From: a virus
Strand: one strand, 5' to 3'
Length of the DNA: 31,888 nt
Virus record (IMG/VR): IMGVR_UViG_3300035099_000053
Coordinates: 1-31,888 of that record
Position 1 is the stretch's first letter, and each line of letters begins with the position of its first letter. Under the pieces are notes generated by a model. The model searched no databases, had not been told where the DNA came from, and saw nothing but the letters and a program-made list of their open reading frames with translations. Made by a program: the position numbers and the translations under genes. Below, piece by piece: positions 1 through 8,166 of this stretch.

Positions 1-40
1 AAACATACGATGCTGGTTGTTCGTCTCGTAATAATGCCAT
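1..40 (-). CDS. Start of a phage gene, possibly portal protein (partial)
   Basis: Only the first 13 codons are inside the window; they read MALLRDEQPASYV. The ATG is preceded by AAGGAGT at good spacing, and the gene lies 10 bases past the end of the ATP-grasp gene in the same leftward operon. In tailed phages the portal gene usually follows the large terminase, so portal is a positional guess; the visible residues do not prove it. Confidence 0.5.
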   Translation of the reverse strand, partial: MALLRDEQPASYV

Positions 41-50
41 GCCTTACTCC

Positions 51-1349
51 TTATTCCAAAAGGTCACGCAATTTCGTAGATTGTTTGGGACCAAATGTAA
101 TACCTCGATCTTTTAGCTTCTTCACTTCTTCAATAGCGTCATCCATTGCGTCAGGATAAATATCAATAAAATAACCTTCTACTTTACGCGCATACTCTTT
201 AGCTTGTTCAATTGCATCCTCTAAAGTTTCCGCCACCGCTACAACTGCTCCGATTTCTGGCAAACCCACGACTTGAGGAACAATATAATATTCGTCATCT
301 ACAATGGCCAATTGCCTAAACTTAACATTTTCTCGCATCTCTGGCGGAAATTGGACTGCTAGCCAGTTCTTGTCTGCCCAATCGGAATGAAGCAATATTT
401 CGGCCCCATATTTCCCACGGGATATAGGATCAATAACTTTTCCTTCTGCCCCAAACCACAGTATATCAGGCCAGTTAGTAATCATATATTGATAGAGTTC
501 ACCAGGTGGCGATCCCATTCTCATACATGGATCAATCAAATATGGCGTATCATCCTCTGTTAGTCGTATCTCAGTACTAAAAAAGTTTCGATATTTATAT
601 ACTCGCAATGCATCAGACAAATAAGAATTTACATGCTGCGCAGCTTCTGGCAATTGTGCATATGGCGTGAATACTCCTACATAACCTTTATCTTTGATTT
701 CTATGCCTAGTATTGCTTTACTTGGAAACTGGCCATCAACTGTATAACCATCATAGCCAAGTTCCACCGCATCTTCAATAGCATCCTCTACAATAAACTC
801 TATAATTTTCTTTTTGAGTCCTAAAGTATGTTCTAATTCATCAAGTTTAGGTTCAATAAATTTATAATTCTTAGAGTAAAATGTTTCCATGTCTCCACGA
901 GTAAAGGAGATCTTAATCCATTGATTATCATGTTCTTTTAAATATTCTCGTAATTCATCTAAGCCTTGCACAACAGCATATGGAGATACTGGCAGTCCAA
1001 TCATCTCAAGATATTCTTTAGTTTCTTTCCTATAAAGCTCTAAACTATCTCCGCGGCGGCTACCCCATACACGCTTGCCTAGCTTATCTAAATATAGTTG
1101 CACAGAACTACTATAAATATCCGGAAATACAAATAAGTCTACATCATCTATAATGTCCCAGAATTCGTTAACTCTAGTGACACCCTCAATCCCTGTGCCG
1201 GGCATAATATCATTTGATTTTGGGAAGGAAGATTCCCATGGAGTAAAGTAATACACCTGTCCAAAATATTTAGACAGTAAGACCGCTAGCTCTACAAATA
1301 GGCCATTATCATAAACGCAAACGGACTTAGTACTATAATCCTGAAGCAT
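51..1349 (-). CDS. ATP-grasp ligase, PurD-like
   Basis: The 432-residue product looks like an ATP-grasp enzyme of the phosphoribosylamine-glycine ligase type, which joins a carboxylate to an amine through an acyl-phosphate. The N-terminal third has a Rossmann-like pre-ATP-grasp pattern. A central lysine-containing strand (WIKISFTRGD) stands where the ATP-binding lysine and glycine loop are expected. Near residue 260-285, STEIRL followed by LIDPCMRMGSPPGE resembles the metal-binding acid and Asn/Asp-Pro-Arg region. The substrate is unknown. Its place between the terminase and the next structural gene is odd for a metabolic enzyme. It ends in an acidic/basic helical tail. The start overlaps the stop of the upstream gene by one base, so the two are probably translationally coupled. 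The family is fairly sure, the reaction is not. Confidence 0.75.
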   Translation of the reverse strand: MLQDYSTKSVCVYDNGLFVELAVLLSKYFGQVYYFTPWESSFPKSNDIMPGTGIEGVTRVNEFWDIIDDVDLFVFPDIYSSSVQLYLDKLGKRVWGSRRGDSLELYRKETKEYLEMIGLPVSPYAVVQGLDELREYLKEHDNQWIKISFTRGDMETFYSKNYKFIEPKLDELEHTLGLKKKIIEFIVEDAIEDAVELGYDGYTVDGQFPSKAILGIEIKDKGYVGVFTPYAQLPEAAQHVNSYLSDALRVYKYRNFFSTEIRLTEDDTPYLIDPCMRMGSPPGELYQYMITNWPDILWFGAEGKVIDPISRGKYGAEILLHSDWADKNWLAVQFPPEMRENVKFRQLAIVDDEYYIVPQVVGLPEIGAVVAVAETLEDAIEQAKEYARKVEGYFIDIYPDAMDDAIEEVKKLKDRGITFGPKQSTKLRDLLE

Positions 1350-1711
1350 TATTTATCTTCCACTAATGTTAAGAGTGTGGCAATCATGTTAAGTACTTTC
1401 AAGCCATATCTAGAAAGAATCCCTGTAATAACACCCGCATTGAATGGCACACAAGAACAAAGAATAAGATATCCACCCTTATGATCAAACCAGACATCCC
1501 ATGCAAAAAATGACTCTGCAACTGGCTGAATCATTGTAAATCCATTGCCACCCTTGCCTTCCGTCGGATATGAATAAACTATTTTTTTATGAACTGGCGA
1601 TAAGCCAACCTCATTCATAATATCCAATGAAATTTGATCGCAAGTCTCTTGAGTCAAAAGACCTTTTAAGGCAAAGGCAGCTAATGTAATCTGATCGCCC
1701 AGCTCACTCAT
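1349..1711 (-). CDS. SpeD-like pyruvoyl decarboxylase homologue (tentative)
   Basis: The 120-residue protein has the length of a single-chain bacterial S-adenosylmethionine decarboxylase (SpeD, about 120-130 residues). Without gaps it reproduces the spacing around the self-cleavage site: Glu66-Ser67 (pyruvoyl-forming serine), Trp74 at +7 and Cys87 at +20, which match Ser63, Trp70 and Cys83 of the Thermotoga enzyme as I recall it. The position of His68, needed for processing, is Asp72 here. That suggests a changed chemistry, an altered substrate or loss of activity. Phage SpeD homologues and SpeD proteins turned into ornithine or arginine decarboxylases are known. It overlaps the preceding gene by 8 bases. 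This is motif matching by eye, so the call is tentative. Confidence 0.45.
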   Translation of the reverse strand: MSELGDQITLAAFALKGLLTQETCDQISLDIMNEVGLSPVHKKIVYSYPTEGKGGNGFTMIQPVAESFFAWDVWFDHKGGYLILCSCVPFNAGVITGILSRYGLKVLNMIATLLTLVEDK

Positions 1712-2066
1712 GTCCTAAAGCCTCCTCATATTCCTTCCAAGGAATTCGCAAATAAGATAATAATAAGCGCTCAACTCCTTCCGCCAATAAATGGGCGTCT
1801 CTGTATGGAGCATCTTTTTCTAATCCAGGCTCATCACTTTGGGGATGATCCATATCAAATTGTGATATTTGTTCTTCTTTAATTCCCTGAGCTTCAGTCA
1901 ATAACTGCTCAATTAAAGCGTGAACAAATATAATCTTTTGAAACAATGGATTCCCAACATCAGCAATTTGAAAATGCAGAGTCTGATCTTTAGATATGTA
2001 CCAATCGTCTAGAGTATCATATCTCATTGCTTCCGGTGAGACTGTCTCAACAATTATTTTCATCAA
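1704..2066 (-). CDS. Conserved phage protein, HxxIE metallopeptidase-like
   Basis: The 120-residue product belongs by pattern to a common phage family of unknown function: N-terminal strand MMKIIVETV, a WYISKDQTLHFQIADVGNP segment, a helix FVHALIEQLL, then APYRDAH and a C-terminal WKEYEEAL. In relatives the helix often reads like HELIE, resembling a degraded zinc-protease motif; here it is HALIE, so catalysis is doubtful. It overlaps the large-terminase stop by four bases, so it is co-translated with it. Confidence 0.6.
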   Translation of the reverse strand: MMKIIVETVSPEAMRYDTLDDWYISKDQTLHFQIADVGNPLFQKIIFVHALIEQLLTEAQGIKEEQISQFDMDHPQSDEPGLEKDAPYRDAHLLAEGVERLLLSYLRIPWKEYEEALGHE

Positions 2067-3433
2067 AAGTAGCCTGTCACTCTATTGTGTCGTTCTGGTG
2101 TTTTTGGAGATATACTAAAATTCGGATGACGATATACAACTGGCAGCATCATCACATAGCGAAGCGCGTCAAGCAAGTGGTCATCACGTTTTAGGATACG
2201 TTCCTTCGGATCTCTTTGATTACGGTTGCGTGCCCAGTCGTCCCAAATACAAGAACGAAACTGACGTTTAATATGAACACAATTTGGACTAATTAATAAA
2301 GTCTTATTCTTTAAAGCTGAATTAATTGTCAGAATACCTGACGATATATCTTTATCGGCATCTGTGCAATATATGCCATGTGGAGTCAATAATTGATCTT
2401 TGATACTTTTACCAGAGGTAGCTTGAGTTGCATTAGCTGATGTATCAATTACCGCAAGATTAGCTCGCCTATGTCCTAATTTTTCTTTGATCAAGGGAGC
2501 GATCTCATCAACTGTTCCAGCCTGAAGAATTTCATCATAAACAATATATTTATTTTCCCGGTTCAAAATAACAAACACAACTCCCCATGGATTGCGATCA
2601 TGAGGATCAATCCCCACTAGGATCATATCATCCATAGTAGGTTTCTTGATTGTTGGTAAAATAGATTCATCGACAAAAGCTGGGAAAACTAAATTACTTC
2701 TTGGAATAAATTCTCCACCCAATGCCGTCTCTAAATTATCTCGCATCGCCGGGTCTCTTTTTACGGCCTCAATTTCTTCGGGAGATATGTGTGGATTCTC
2801 TGATGTTTTAACGTGCCAGTATTCTACCGCAGGTGGCACTGCATCAGGATTATCATATAAATTATAATAAAGCCATGTCAATCCCTGAATAGGAGTACAG
2901 GCAATTATTAATTTCCCGCCGCAATCTATTGTACGCATGAAATTGGACTGGTAAACATCTAAAGGTGGTTCCTCATCCATTACAATTAAGTCACGAGAAA
3001 CTCCTTCAAACTTTTCTAAGTCTTGATCGTAAGATGACATTTGTACAGTAGTCTCGTTCTTCAACTCTAAGATTCGATCCTCAGCCCAATATCTTCGCAC
3101 AACTGGTCCATTATCAAAACTGCCCAAAAAACGCCGGAATAATGGCAGGACAATGCCTTTAATTCCATTTGTAAAATCAACCCCACAATAGCGTATCTTT
3201 AGTGGAGGCTCAGGATACGAAAGATATGGATGAATCCCTAGAGCAGCCCAGCACGTCTCAACAACTGAAGCTAGAGACTTGCCAGAACGCTTGCCACCAA
3301 GCAATAATCTCGTCTTTGCGGTAGACTTATGAAAAGCCAGCATTTTAGAATTGTTAGGTTTATAATTTAACAATTCTTTCAATGCCTCTAAATTCCTCTG
3401 AGTTGTAATATCAAAATTAGAAAAATCTACCAT
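2063..3433 (-). CDS. terL: Terminase large subunit
   Basis: This is the ATP-driven DNA packaging motor and headful or cohesive-end nuclease of the phage. The N-terminal ATPase has a Walker A GGKRSGKS at residues 46-53, a Walker B LIVMDEE at 149-155 and the coupling motif ACTP at 178-181. The C-terminal RNase H-like nuclease shows its three acids at D276 (VGIDPHD), D330 (AVIDTSA) and D417/D418 (RDDHLLDAL). At 456 residues it is a normal length. The start is next to the stop of the permuted NlpC/P60 gene, and the stop overlaps the next start. The small subunit lies about 4 kb upstream in the same operon instead of adjacent. Confidence 0.95.
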   Translation of the reverse strand: MVDFSNFDITTQRNLEALKELLNYKPNNSKMLAFHKSTAKTRLLLGGKRSGKSLASVVETCWAALGIHPYLSYPEPPLKIRYCGVDFTNGIKGIVLPLFRRFLGSFDNGPVVRRYWAEDRILELKNETTVQMSSYDQDLEKFEGVSRDLIVMDEEPPLDVYQSNFMRTIDCGGKLIIACTPIQGLTWLYYNLYDNPDAVPPAVEYWHVKTSENPHISPEEIEAVKRDPAMRDNLETALGGEFIPRSNLVFPAFVDESILPTIKKPTMDDMILVGIDPHDRNPWGVVFVILNRENKYIVYDEILQAGTVDEIAPLIKEKLGHRRANLAVIDTSANATQATSGKSIKDQLLTPHGIYCTDADKDISSGILTINSALKNKTLLISPNCVHIKRQFRSCIWDDWARNRNQRDPKERILKRDDHLLDALRYVMMLPVVYRHPNFSISPKTPERHNRVTGYF

Positions 3434-3436
3434 GTC

Positions 3437-4015
3437 TTAATCTTCATTATTTACAATCACTTCAAATAAATCAGGATTGTCAAGACAATAGTCAAGTATA
3501 TCATCGGGGGCTGTGTAATTTGCATCAACTCTAGAGCAAGGCACCCCGATCTCATCTTCATAAAATCTTGCAACAAATTCACTACAAACATCATGTTTTT
3601 TCAAGCTGAAGAGCCTAACAAGCCAACGACTGAAGCTGGAGCCCCAGAATAACCAGAATAGAGCCATTGACATTAACTTCAACCAATCATACGGTTGTCC
3701 TACTAATCTATTACAATAACGATTAAACAATGTTTCAAAATTCAGAGGTTTATTCTTTAATCTAAAGATGGCCTTTCTATGCAGATGGCCCAAATCCGTA
3801 ATTCTCACACAAGGCCACTCTTGACTAATATCCTTCACTAAATTAATATCTTCATTTGGCTCATAAATCATTTCAGCATGATAAGTAGTCGAGGTTTTCT
3901 CGCCTCTCCACCATTCAGTCGTGAAGAAGCATATTAGTCTAGTCAGTAAATAATTAAATGGGCCTTTATACTTATGGCGATACATAACGACAATATCACC
4001 TTTTTGGAATTCCAT
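3437..4015 (-). CDS. Permuted NlpC/P60 (YiiX-type) amidase or peptidase
   Basis: The 192-residue product has the order of a circularly permuted papain-fold enzyme: an opening FQKGDIVVMYR strand, a His in TTYHAEMIYE (about residue 66), and a Cys in DVCSEFVARFYEDE (about residue 144). This is the YiiX/YaeF-like arrangement, in which His comes before Cys. Such enzymes cut amide bonds in peptidoglycan peptides or lipids. A hydrophobic patch (LMSMALFWLFWG) between them could contact membrane. Beside the large terminase, and with M14 and HtrA-like enzymes in the same operon, it may be a lysis or virion wall-degrading enzyme, which is inference. Confidence 0.75.
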   Translation of the reverse strand: MEFQKGDIVVMYRHKYKGPFNYLLTRLICFFTTEWWRGEKTSTTYHAEMIYEPNEDINLVKDISQEWPCVRITDLGHLHRKAIFRLKNKPLNFETLFNRYCNRLVGQPYDWLKLMSMALFWLFWGSSFSRWLVRLFSLKKHDVCSEFVARFYEDEIGVPCSRVDANYTAPDDILDYCLDNPDLFEVIVNNED

Positions 4016-4104
4016 TTAGTTACTCTCCTCAGACTTTGGACAAATAAATGTTTTGTTAAATGGTCTATAATATAATAAAATTTGTATCCAGCACCACAGC
4101 CATC

Positions 4105-4413
4105 TTATTGTACTACAAGATTTGTAGGAGCGGCAGGTGCTTTGAAGTCGAAAGGGAATGTTCCTTCAGCAGGATCACTTTCATTGCCCGCATCATCTTT
4201 AGCTGTAACTCCAAGAGTTAACTGCCCATCAATATCAGGCATTCCAGCTAAAGGAAGTTTTACGGAAGTTACCTTACCAACATCAACACCAGGATTTACT
4301 GCGGCGTCATAATTAATGATCTCAGGCGGAATTGCCCATCTAATAACATATGACACAACATCAGGATCGGACGATGCGCCCCACATCATGGTTTTAGGTT
4401 TAATATAAGCCAT
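4105..4413 (-). CDS. Fibronectin type III-like domain protein
   Basis: A 102-residue protein that is essentially one beta-sandwich: DVVSYVIRWAIPPE, then GQLTLGVTAKDDAGNESDPAEG and an ending FKAPAAPTNLVV. The phrase pattern of alternating strands and AKDDAGNESDP is typical of fibronectin-III or Ig-like phage decoration domains. AGGAGGAAAAATT precedes the ATG. No catalytic residues are evident. It is likely a virion surface or tail accessory protein. The 90 bases between it and the next gene hold no convincing ORF. Confidence 0.6.
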   Translation of the reverse strand: MAYIKPKTMMWGASSDPDVVSYVIRWAIPPEIINYDAAVNPGVDVGKVTSVKLPLAGMPDIDGQLTLGVTAKDDAGNESDPAEGTFPFDFKAPAAPTNLVVQ

Positions 4414-4425
4414 AATTTTTCCTCC

Positions 4426-4824
4426 TTAATAAATTATAATTGGACCTGTTGGTCCTGATAACTTAAAATATACTTTCCACTTTCCTCTTACGCCTGTCAT
4501 CAACATAGCGTTATCATCAATTGATGAATGCCACTCAGAATATTGTCCTTGTCTATAGCCTCGCACTCTTACTTCATACTTACCAGATTTCGGTCGCTGA
4601 ATCGTGATACCTTTGGACGTAACCTGATAAGGACCATAAATTGTTCCCGTAACATCCCTGATCAAAATTACCTCATAATATTCAATATCTGTTTGGTCAT
4701 CATCCCAAGCTAACTTTACTGATGATCCAGCTGGATAGAGAACAACTGCCCAAGCAAAAGTAGGCAAAAGGACTAATAAGGCAATAAATAATAATTTATT
4801 GAGATGTCGTACCATTTTTACCAA
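4426..4824 (-). CDS. Exported fibronectin III-like protein
   Basis: The 132-residue product begins with a clear Sec signal peptide (hydrophobic LLFIALLVLLPTFAWA, cleavage probably after the last Ala). The mature part is a single beta-sandwich with GSSVKLAWDDDQTDIEYYEV and GKYEVRVRGYRQGQYSEW, a fibronectin-III pattern. It overlaps the preceding membrane-protein gene by 29 bases in another frame. A phage protein exported from the host cell is unusual; it may sit on the cell surface or in the periplasm. Confidence 0.6.
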   Translation of the reverse strand: MVKMVRHLNKLLFIALLVLLPTFAWAVVLYPAGSSVKLAWDDDQTDIEYYEVILIRDVTGTIYGPYQVTSKGITIQRPKSGKYEVRVRGYRQGQYSEWHSSIDDNAMLMTGVRGKWKVYFKLSGPTGPIIIY

Positions 4825-5035
4825 AAACAGCCTTGACTCCCTTGTAGGCTAGCCAACTACCAAAACTCAAAGGATAAATAGTTTTAAGATAATCACTAAT
4901 ATTGATTAAAGAAGCCTGTAAATTTTCACCACCAATAAAAGCAATGACTGGTAATAAAAAGGCTATAGCCGTTGTACACAATGCAACAAACCAGCCTTGT
5001 ATGCTGCCATCATCGTTAATAATTTTTATTTTCAT
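4796..5035 (-). CDS. Small membrane protein, holin candidate
   Basis: The 79-residue protein has a polar N-terminus, a strong membrane segment (WFVALCTTAIAFLLPVIAFIG, about residues 15-35), a possible second one around YPLSFGSWLAYKGV, and a basic tail. Size and topology fit a class II/III holin. It lies among wall-degrading enzymes and exported proteins in the late operon. There is no holin signature that can be read directly, so the lysis role is inferred. Confidence 0.45.
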   Translation of the reverse strand: MKIKIINDDGSIQGWFVALCTTAIAFLLPVIAFIGGENLQASLINISDYLKTIYPLSFGSWLAYKGVKAVFGKNGTTSQ

Positions 5036-5065
5036 TTTGTAACTCCTGTTATCCCAGTTTTCATA

Positions 5066-5422
5066 TTATTTCACAAAATATAGCACAACAGTTGCATCAA
5101 CATCAATTGTTCCGCTACTCCCACTTGGGATAGCACTAAGTACTAATTTCACAGTTTCTCCACCAGTAAACGGAAATTCTCCACCAGTAACAATTGTAGT
5201 CGTATTCTGAGTTTTACTACCGCTATTCCACAATTCATTTCCGTCTGGATCTAAAAAGTAAAAAGTTCCACTTGCAGAAGTATTTGCAAAAGATGGCATT
5301 TTAAGCTTCCATGTCTTAGCCCATCCATTAACTTCCCAGGAATTAAATTGATGTTCAACGGCGATTGTAGCAGAAGTTGTAAATGTCAACGTCACGGGAA
5401 CTCTATCAATATTAATTGCCAC
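5066..5422 (-). CDS. Beta-rich virion-type protein
   Basis: A 118-residue protein of alternating strands and Ser/Thr/Gly loops (VPVTLTFTTSATIAV at the start, SGTIDVDATVVLYFVK at the end), with no charged catalytic cluster. It reads like a decoration or head-fibre domain. The start is GTG, preceded by AGGAGGTAAAGACT, and lies 11 bases inside the preceding small ORF. Function is inferred only from composition and neighbours. Confidence 0.5.
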   Translation of the reverse strand: MAINIDRVPVTLTFTTSATIAVEHQFNSWEVNGWAKTWKLKMPSFANTSASGTFYFLDPDGNELWNSGSKTQNTTTIVTGGEFPFTGGETVKLVLSAIPSGSSGTIDVDATVVLYFVK

Positions 5423-5567
5423 AGTCTTTACCTCCTATTAATTTATTTAAAGCATCAATAATTTCTTCAACTTTTAATTGAAGCAAATAAACTCTATCAG
5501 CAAGCTCATTAAGAGCAATTGTATCCTCATTTAATTTACTTTTCTTAAAGTCATATTTCTCTATCAT
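5412..5567 (-). CDS. 51-residue coiled-coil miniprotein
   Basis: An open frame starts at ATG 5567, one base beyond the stop of the glycine-rich gene, and runs 51 codons. The product is helical and heptad-like (LNELADRVYLLQLKVEEIIDAL). Both junctions overlap or abut neighbouring genes, as expected for a real operon member, and its end carries the ribosome binding site of the next gene. Function unknown. Confidence 0.55.
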   Translation of the reverse strand: MIEKYDFKKSKLNEDTIALNELADRVYLLQLKVEEIIDALNKLIGGKDCGN

Positions 5568-6830
5568 TTATCTTCCTTCATACGGAGGTGTGGCCGTTAG
5601 TTGTTCTACAGGTATTCCTAGCATTTCTGATAATCTTGCCACATTAACTCCTGCTGGTACATTTGTATGAGGATCATAGATGTCTTGTGGCCCTTGAAGT
5701 TCTCCGCCCGCGAGTACTCCTCTGCCCACTCCTGGTGAAACAAATGGGTTATAATCTCTAAACGATCCCAAATTAACATCTGGCAAATCTACAGTGCGCT
5801 CATGAACGGCGCCCCCACCAACAGTCATTAGACGTTGTGGGTCTATCATAGCACTTTGTACAAGAGCGCGCAGAGTAGGATTATCATTTAATTTCTCAAT
5901 AGTCTCCCAGTCCATGCCATATTCTTCTGGTTTCTTAGTAGTAATATATTCAGCAAGTGTTTTCACGGCAGGAGCGGTCTCTTGTAACATCTGCGTCTCA
6001 GCGGCGCGTTCTTTCCTTCCGGCTTTCCGCTCAGCTGAACTACCAATAAGCGTATCATACAGAGAACCAATCATAAGTCCTGCCATAGCCCCTACAGGAC
6101 CCAGATACGATCCTAGTCCTGCTGCGGTTGCCAAACCTCCTAATCCAGAGCCTATATTCAAACCTGTAGATGCTCCTTGCGCGCCTTCTTTACTTAAAAG
6201 ATATGATAAACCAGCTGTCCCTATGCCTGTCGCTAAAGATGGAAGACTAGCACCAATATTAGATATACCAGTTGCAGCTCCTTGAGTTAAGGCCGAACCA
6301 ATATCAGTTCCTTTCAAAGCCGCCTGCACTGCATTACTCAATGCTGGAGCTGCTATTCGCCCAGCAAGACCACCTGCTGCTGAACCTATTAAAGTTCCAG
6401 GTAACCCATATCGTCGTCCCAGATAGCCGCCTAGAGTAGTGCCGGCAACATTACCAATGCCACCAGTCATAGAGACGGGAGCATTGCCCGCCAATCGAGA
6501 TACGCCGTATCCTCCCAATTGTCCAGCTATATTTCCAAAACCCGCTCCTAGCGGTCCATATTTTGATCCAAAATATGAACCTATACTACCGCCAAGGCCA
6601 GCCAAACTAAGTGGGCTTGTTAAAGCCTGAGTAGGCGTACTCCTACCCGATAATATATTATATAGTGCTGAACCAGCATATCCGCCAAATGGCGCGTAAA
6701 GACGACCGTATCGTGTTCCTCCTAAATATCTACCTAAAGCCGAACCAGCGCCACGTGCTAACGACGGGCTTAGCAAATTCTGGGCAACGTTTGATATGGC
6801 CGTACCATAATCAGGAGATTGAATCGCCAT
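5568..6830 (-). CDS. Glycine-zipper-rich virion or ejection-type protein
   Basis: The 420-residue product has about 270 residues of glycine/alanine-rich repeats (GxxxG and GGYxG patterns such as YGPLGAGFGNIAGQLGGYG and GAMAGLMIGSLYD). A more ordinary C-terminal region follows, with KTLAEYITTKKPEEYGMDWE and a proline-rich end. Glycine zippers of this type pack into membranes or pores. Phage internal virion proteins ejected into the envelope often look like this, so a DNA-ejection role is plausible. Low-complexity repeats make homology by eye unreliable. Confidence 0.55.
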   Translation of the reverse strand: MAIQSPDYGTAISNVAQNLLSPSLARGAGSALGRYLGGTRYGRLYAPFGGYAGSALYNILSGRSTPTQALTSPLSLAGLGGSIGSYFGSKYGPLGAGFGNIAGQLGGYGVSRLAGNAPVSMTGGIGNVAGTTLGGYLGRRYGLPGTLIGSAAGGLAGRIAAPALSNAVQAALKGTDIGSALTQGAATGISNIGASLPSLATGIGTAGLSYLLSKEGAQGASTGLNIGSGLGGLATAAGLGSYLGPVGAMAGLMIGSLYDTLIGSSAERKAGRKERAAETQMLQETAPAVKTLAEYITTKKPEEYGMDWETIEKLNDNPTLRALVQSAMIDPQRLMTVGGGAVHERTVDLPDVNLGSFRDYNPFVSPGVGRGVLAGGELQGPQDIYDPHTNVPAGVNVARLSEMLGIPVEQLTATPPYEGR

Positions 6831-6832
6831 TA

Positions 6833-7162
6833 TTAGAATTTTACTCCAGTAGATTTAGATAAAATTTTATCAATAATTGTAGACATAAATTGAAATAGTT
6901 GCAATTGATTCCATCGCAAGAATTCTAAAAAGTCGCTTAAATTAAAGGATTCTTTTAAATGTTTGGTCACAATGTTTGCTAACTTAGTATCAGCAGAATT
7001 CCTCAAGCCCAAGCTCCATCGTTTATACGCCGACTCATAATTAGAATCCCACGCATCACCAAAATCATTTGTTCGGGATATTTCTAATTCCTCATCTGGT
7101 ACTGGTTTATGGCCCAATACTTCTTCAAGTGTAAATTTTAATCTTTTATTTTCTTGTGGCAT
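6833..7162 (-). CDS. Hypothetical phage protein
   Basis: A 109-residue helical protein, two bases upstream of the glycine-rich gene. It has a charged N-terminal half (LTEEVLGHKPVPDEELEISRTNDFGDAW is approximated by TLEEVLGHKPVPDEE) and a hydrophobic C-terminal half rich in Phe and Leu (FLEFLRWNQLQLFQFM). I do not recognise the family. Position suggests a partner or chaperone of the ejection-type protein, which is a guess. Confidence 0.5.
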   Translation of the reverse strand: MPQENKRLKFTLEEVLGHKPVPDEELEISRTNDFGDAWDSNYESAYKRWSLGLRNSADTKLANIVTKHLKESFNLSDFLEFLRWNQLQLFQFMSTIIDKILSKSTGVKF

Positions 7163-7201
7163 TTTTCCCCTTGTCTGTCCTATAATATTTAGAATATGAT
7201 A

Positions 7202-7432
7202 TCAAAATACCTCATGATAATAATTATAAGATAAGCTAGTTCGATTAGCCCATGCTTGCGTATAGTTTGTATTAGAATCACCACGCGCATACCGGGCCGT
7301 AGTGTCTGTCATCTGCAATATATACCAATTACCATATCGATCTGTAAAGCCATAATATTTTGTAGCACCAGACTCATCCAGATCATTAATACGATATTCG
7401 CCAATAGTGCCATCCAAGTTAACACGCGGCAT
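7202..7432 (-). CDS. Conserved small phage protein
   Basis: A 76-residue protein with a recognisable phage pattern: aromatic DRYGNWYILQMTD, then TARYARGDSNTNYTQAW and a final NRTSLSYNYYHEVF. Proteins of this type recur next to terminase genes in phage genomes, but no function is known to me. Its start overlaps the small-terminase stop (TAATG). Confidence 0.55.
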   Translation of the reverse strand: MPRVNLDGTIGEYRINDLDESGATKYYGFTDRYGNWYILQMTDTTARYARGDSNTNYTQAWANRTSLSYNYYHEVF

Positions 7433-7890
7433 TATGCTTTTGCCTCTTCTACTTCTACTTTATTATCTGTTGACTCTTCTAGATTCTTCCGGATTGCTTC
7501 ACGAATATCATCTACAGACGCACTACCAAAGATGCCAGTTGTTGTTAATTTAACTTCTTCCGCAGGACGTAATCCTGCCCCGTACAATATCTCTTTATTG
7601 GCTTCTAGCCTAACTTTTTCACTCTCAGCATTATTTGCCAAGTTCCACAAATTCTCTAAAGCCTCTGGAGACATCAGTATAAACTGAGCGCGCATGGCCT
7701 GCTGGATCTCATTAATCAAGGCTTTCACATTGGGATTCTGCAATTTATGATAAGCATTGCTCTTTAACCATTTTACGTTATTGGCTCGCTCTTCGCCATA
7801 TGCTTCTTTATAGGCCTTGATTGCATCACCAGTTTCCGCGTATATTTTTGCGAAAGCAATTTGCTGAGCTGTAAGTGCTTTATTACTCAT
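7432..7890 (-). CDS. terS: Terminase small subunit
   Basis: The 152-residue product begins with the DNA-binding helix-turn-helix pattern of small terminases: LTAQQIAFAKIYAETGDAIK, then AYKEAYGEERA and YHKLQNPNVKALINEI. A middle helix (MSPEALENLWNLAN) and SEKVRLEANKEILYGAGL fit the oligomerisation region of the family. It selects phage DNA for packaging and feeds it to TerL. The ATG at 7890 overlaps the upstream stop as ATGA, so I prefer it to the GTG at 7905. It is separated from terL by about 4 kb of virion-type genes, which is unusual. Confidence 0.85.
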   Translation of the reverse strand: MSNKALTAQQIAFAKIYAETGDAIKAYKEAYGEERANNVKWLKSNAYHKLQNPNVKALINEIQQAMRAQFILMSPEALENLWNLANNAESEKVRLEANKEILYGAGLRPAEEVKLTTTGIFGSASVDDIREAIRKNLEESTDNKVEVEEAKA

Positions 7891-8081
7891 AAAAGATCCG
7901 ACCACTTCTCTCGTTTTGGATTTGTTGGTTGTGTAGATGGTTTAGACTCAGACTTCTTAGCTCGCTCTGAAGGTTTGGCAAACTTTAGCAACGATGTAAC
8001 TGTCACAGGAATGGGCGGCACAAATTCCGTCGGTGTACGGATAGGCAAACGCCCTGCTGGATCTCTATAAACATCACGCAA
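7887..8081 (-). CDS. Small basic proline-rich protein
   Basis: A 64-residue frame starting at TTG 8081 and ending in ATGA overlap with terS. It holds LRDVYRDPAGRLPIRTPTEF followed by a Lys/Ser/Pro-rich tail. The same frame stays open upstream to 8153 without an ATG (IKASKIPIKKAHSK), so a non-standard start there is possible. Similar DVYRDPAGR segments occur in small phage proteins beside terS, in my recollection. Function unknown. Confidence 0.45.
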   Translation of the reverse strand: MRDVYRDPAGRLPIRTPTEFVPPIPVTVTSLLKFAKPSERAKKSESKPSTQPTNPKREKWSDLL

Positions 8082-8166
8082 TGTGCATGGATCCAGGGGC
8101 TGCCGTGAAACCTTAGAGTGGGCTTTCTTAATCGGTATTTTAGAAGCCTTAATCTAAATCACAACC

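Noticed and set aside
4016-4104. Short minus-strand ORF (12 codons) between two late genes
   Set aside because: Too short, no ribosome binding site, and the other frame has no start codon.
5914-6862. Plus-strand ORFs opposite the glycine-rich gene
   Set aside because: They mirror the repetitive GC-rich codons of the minus-strand gene and have no start signals.
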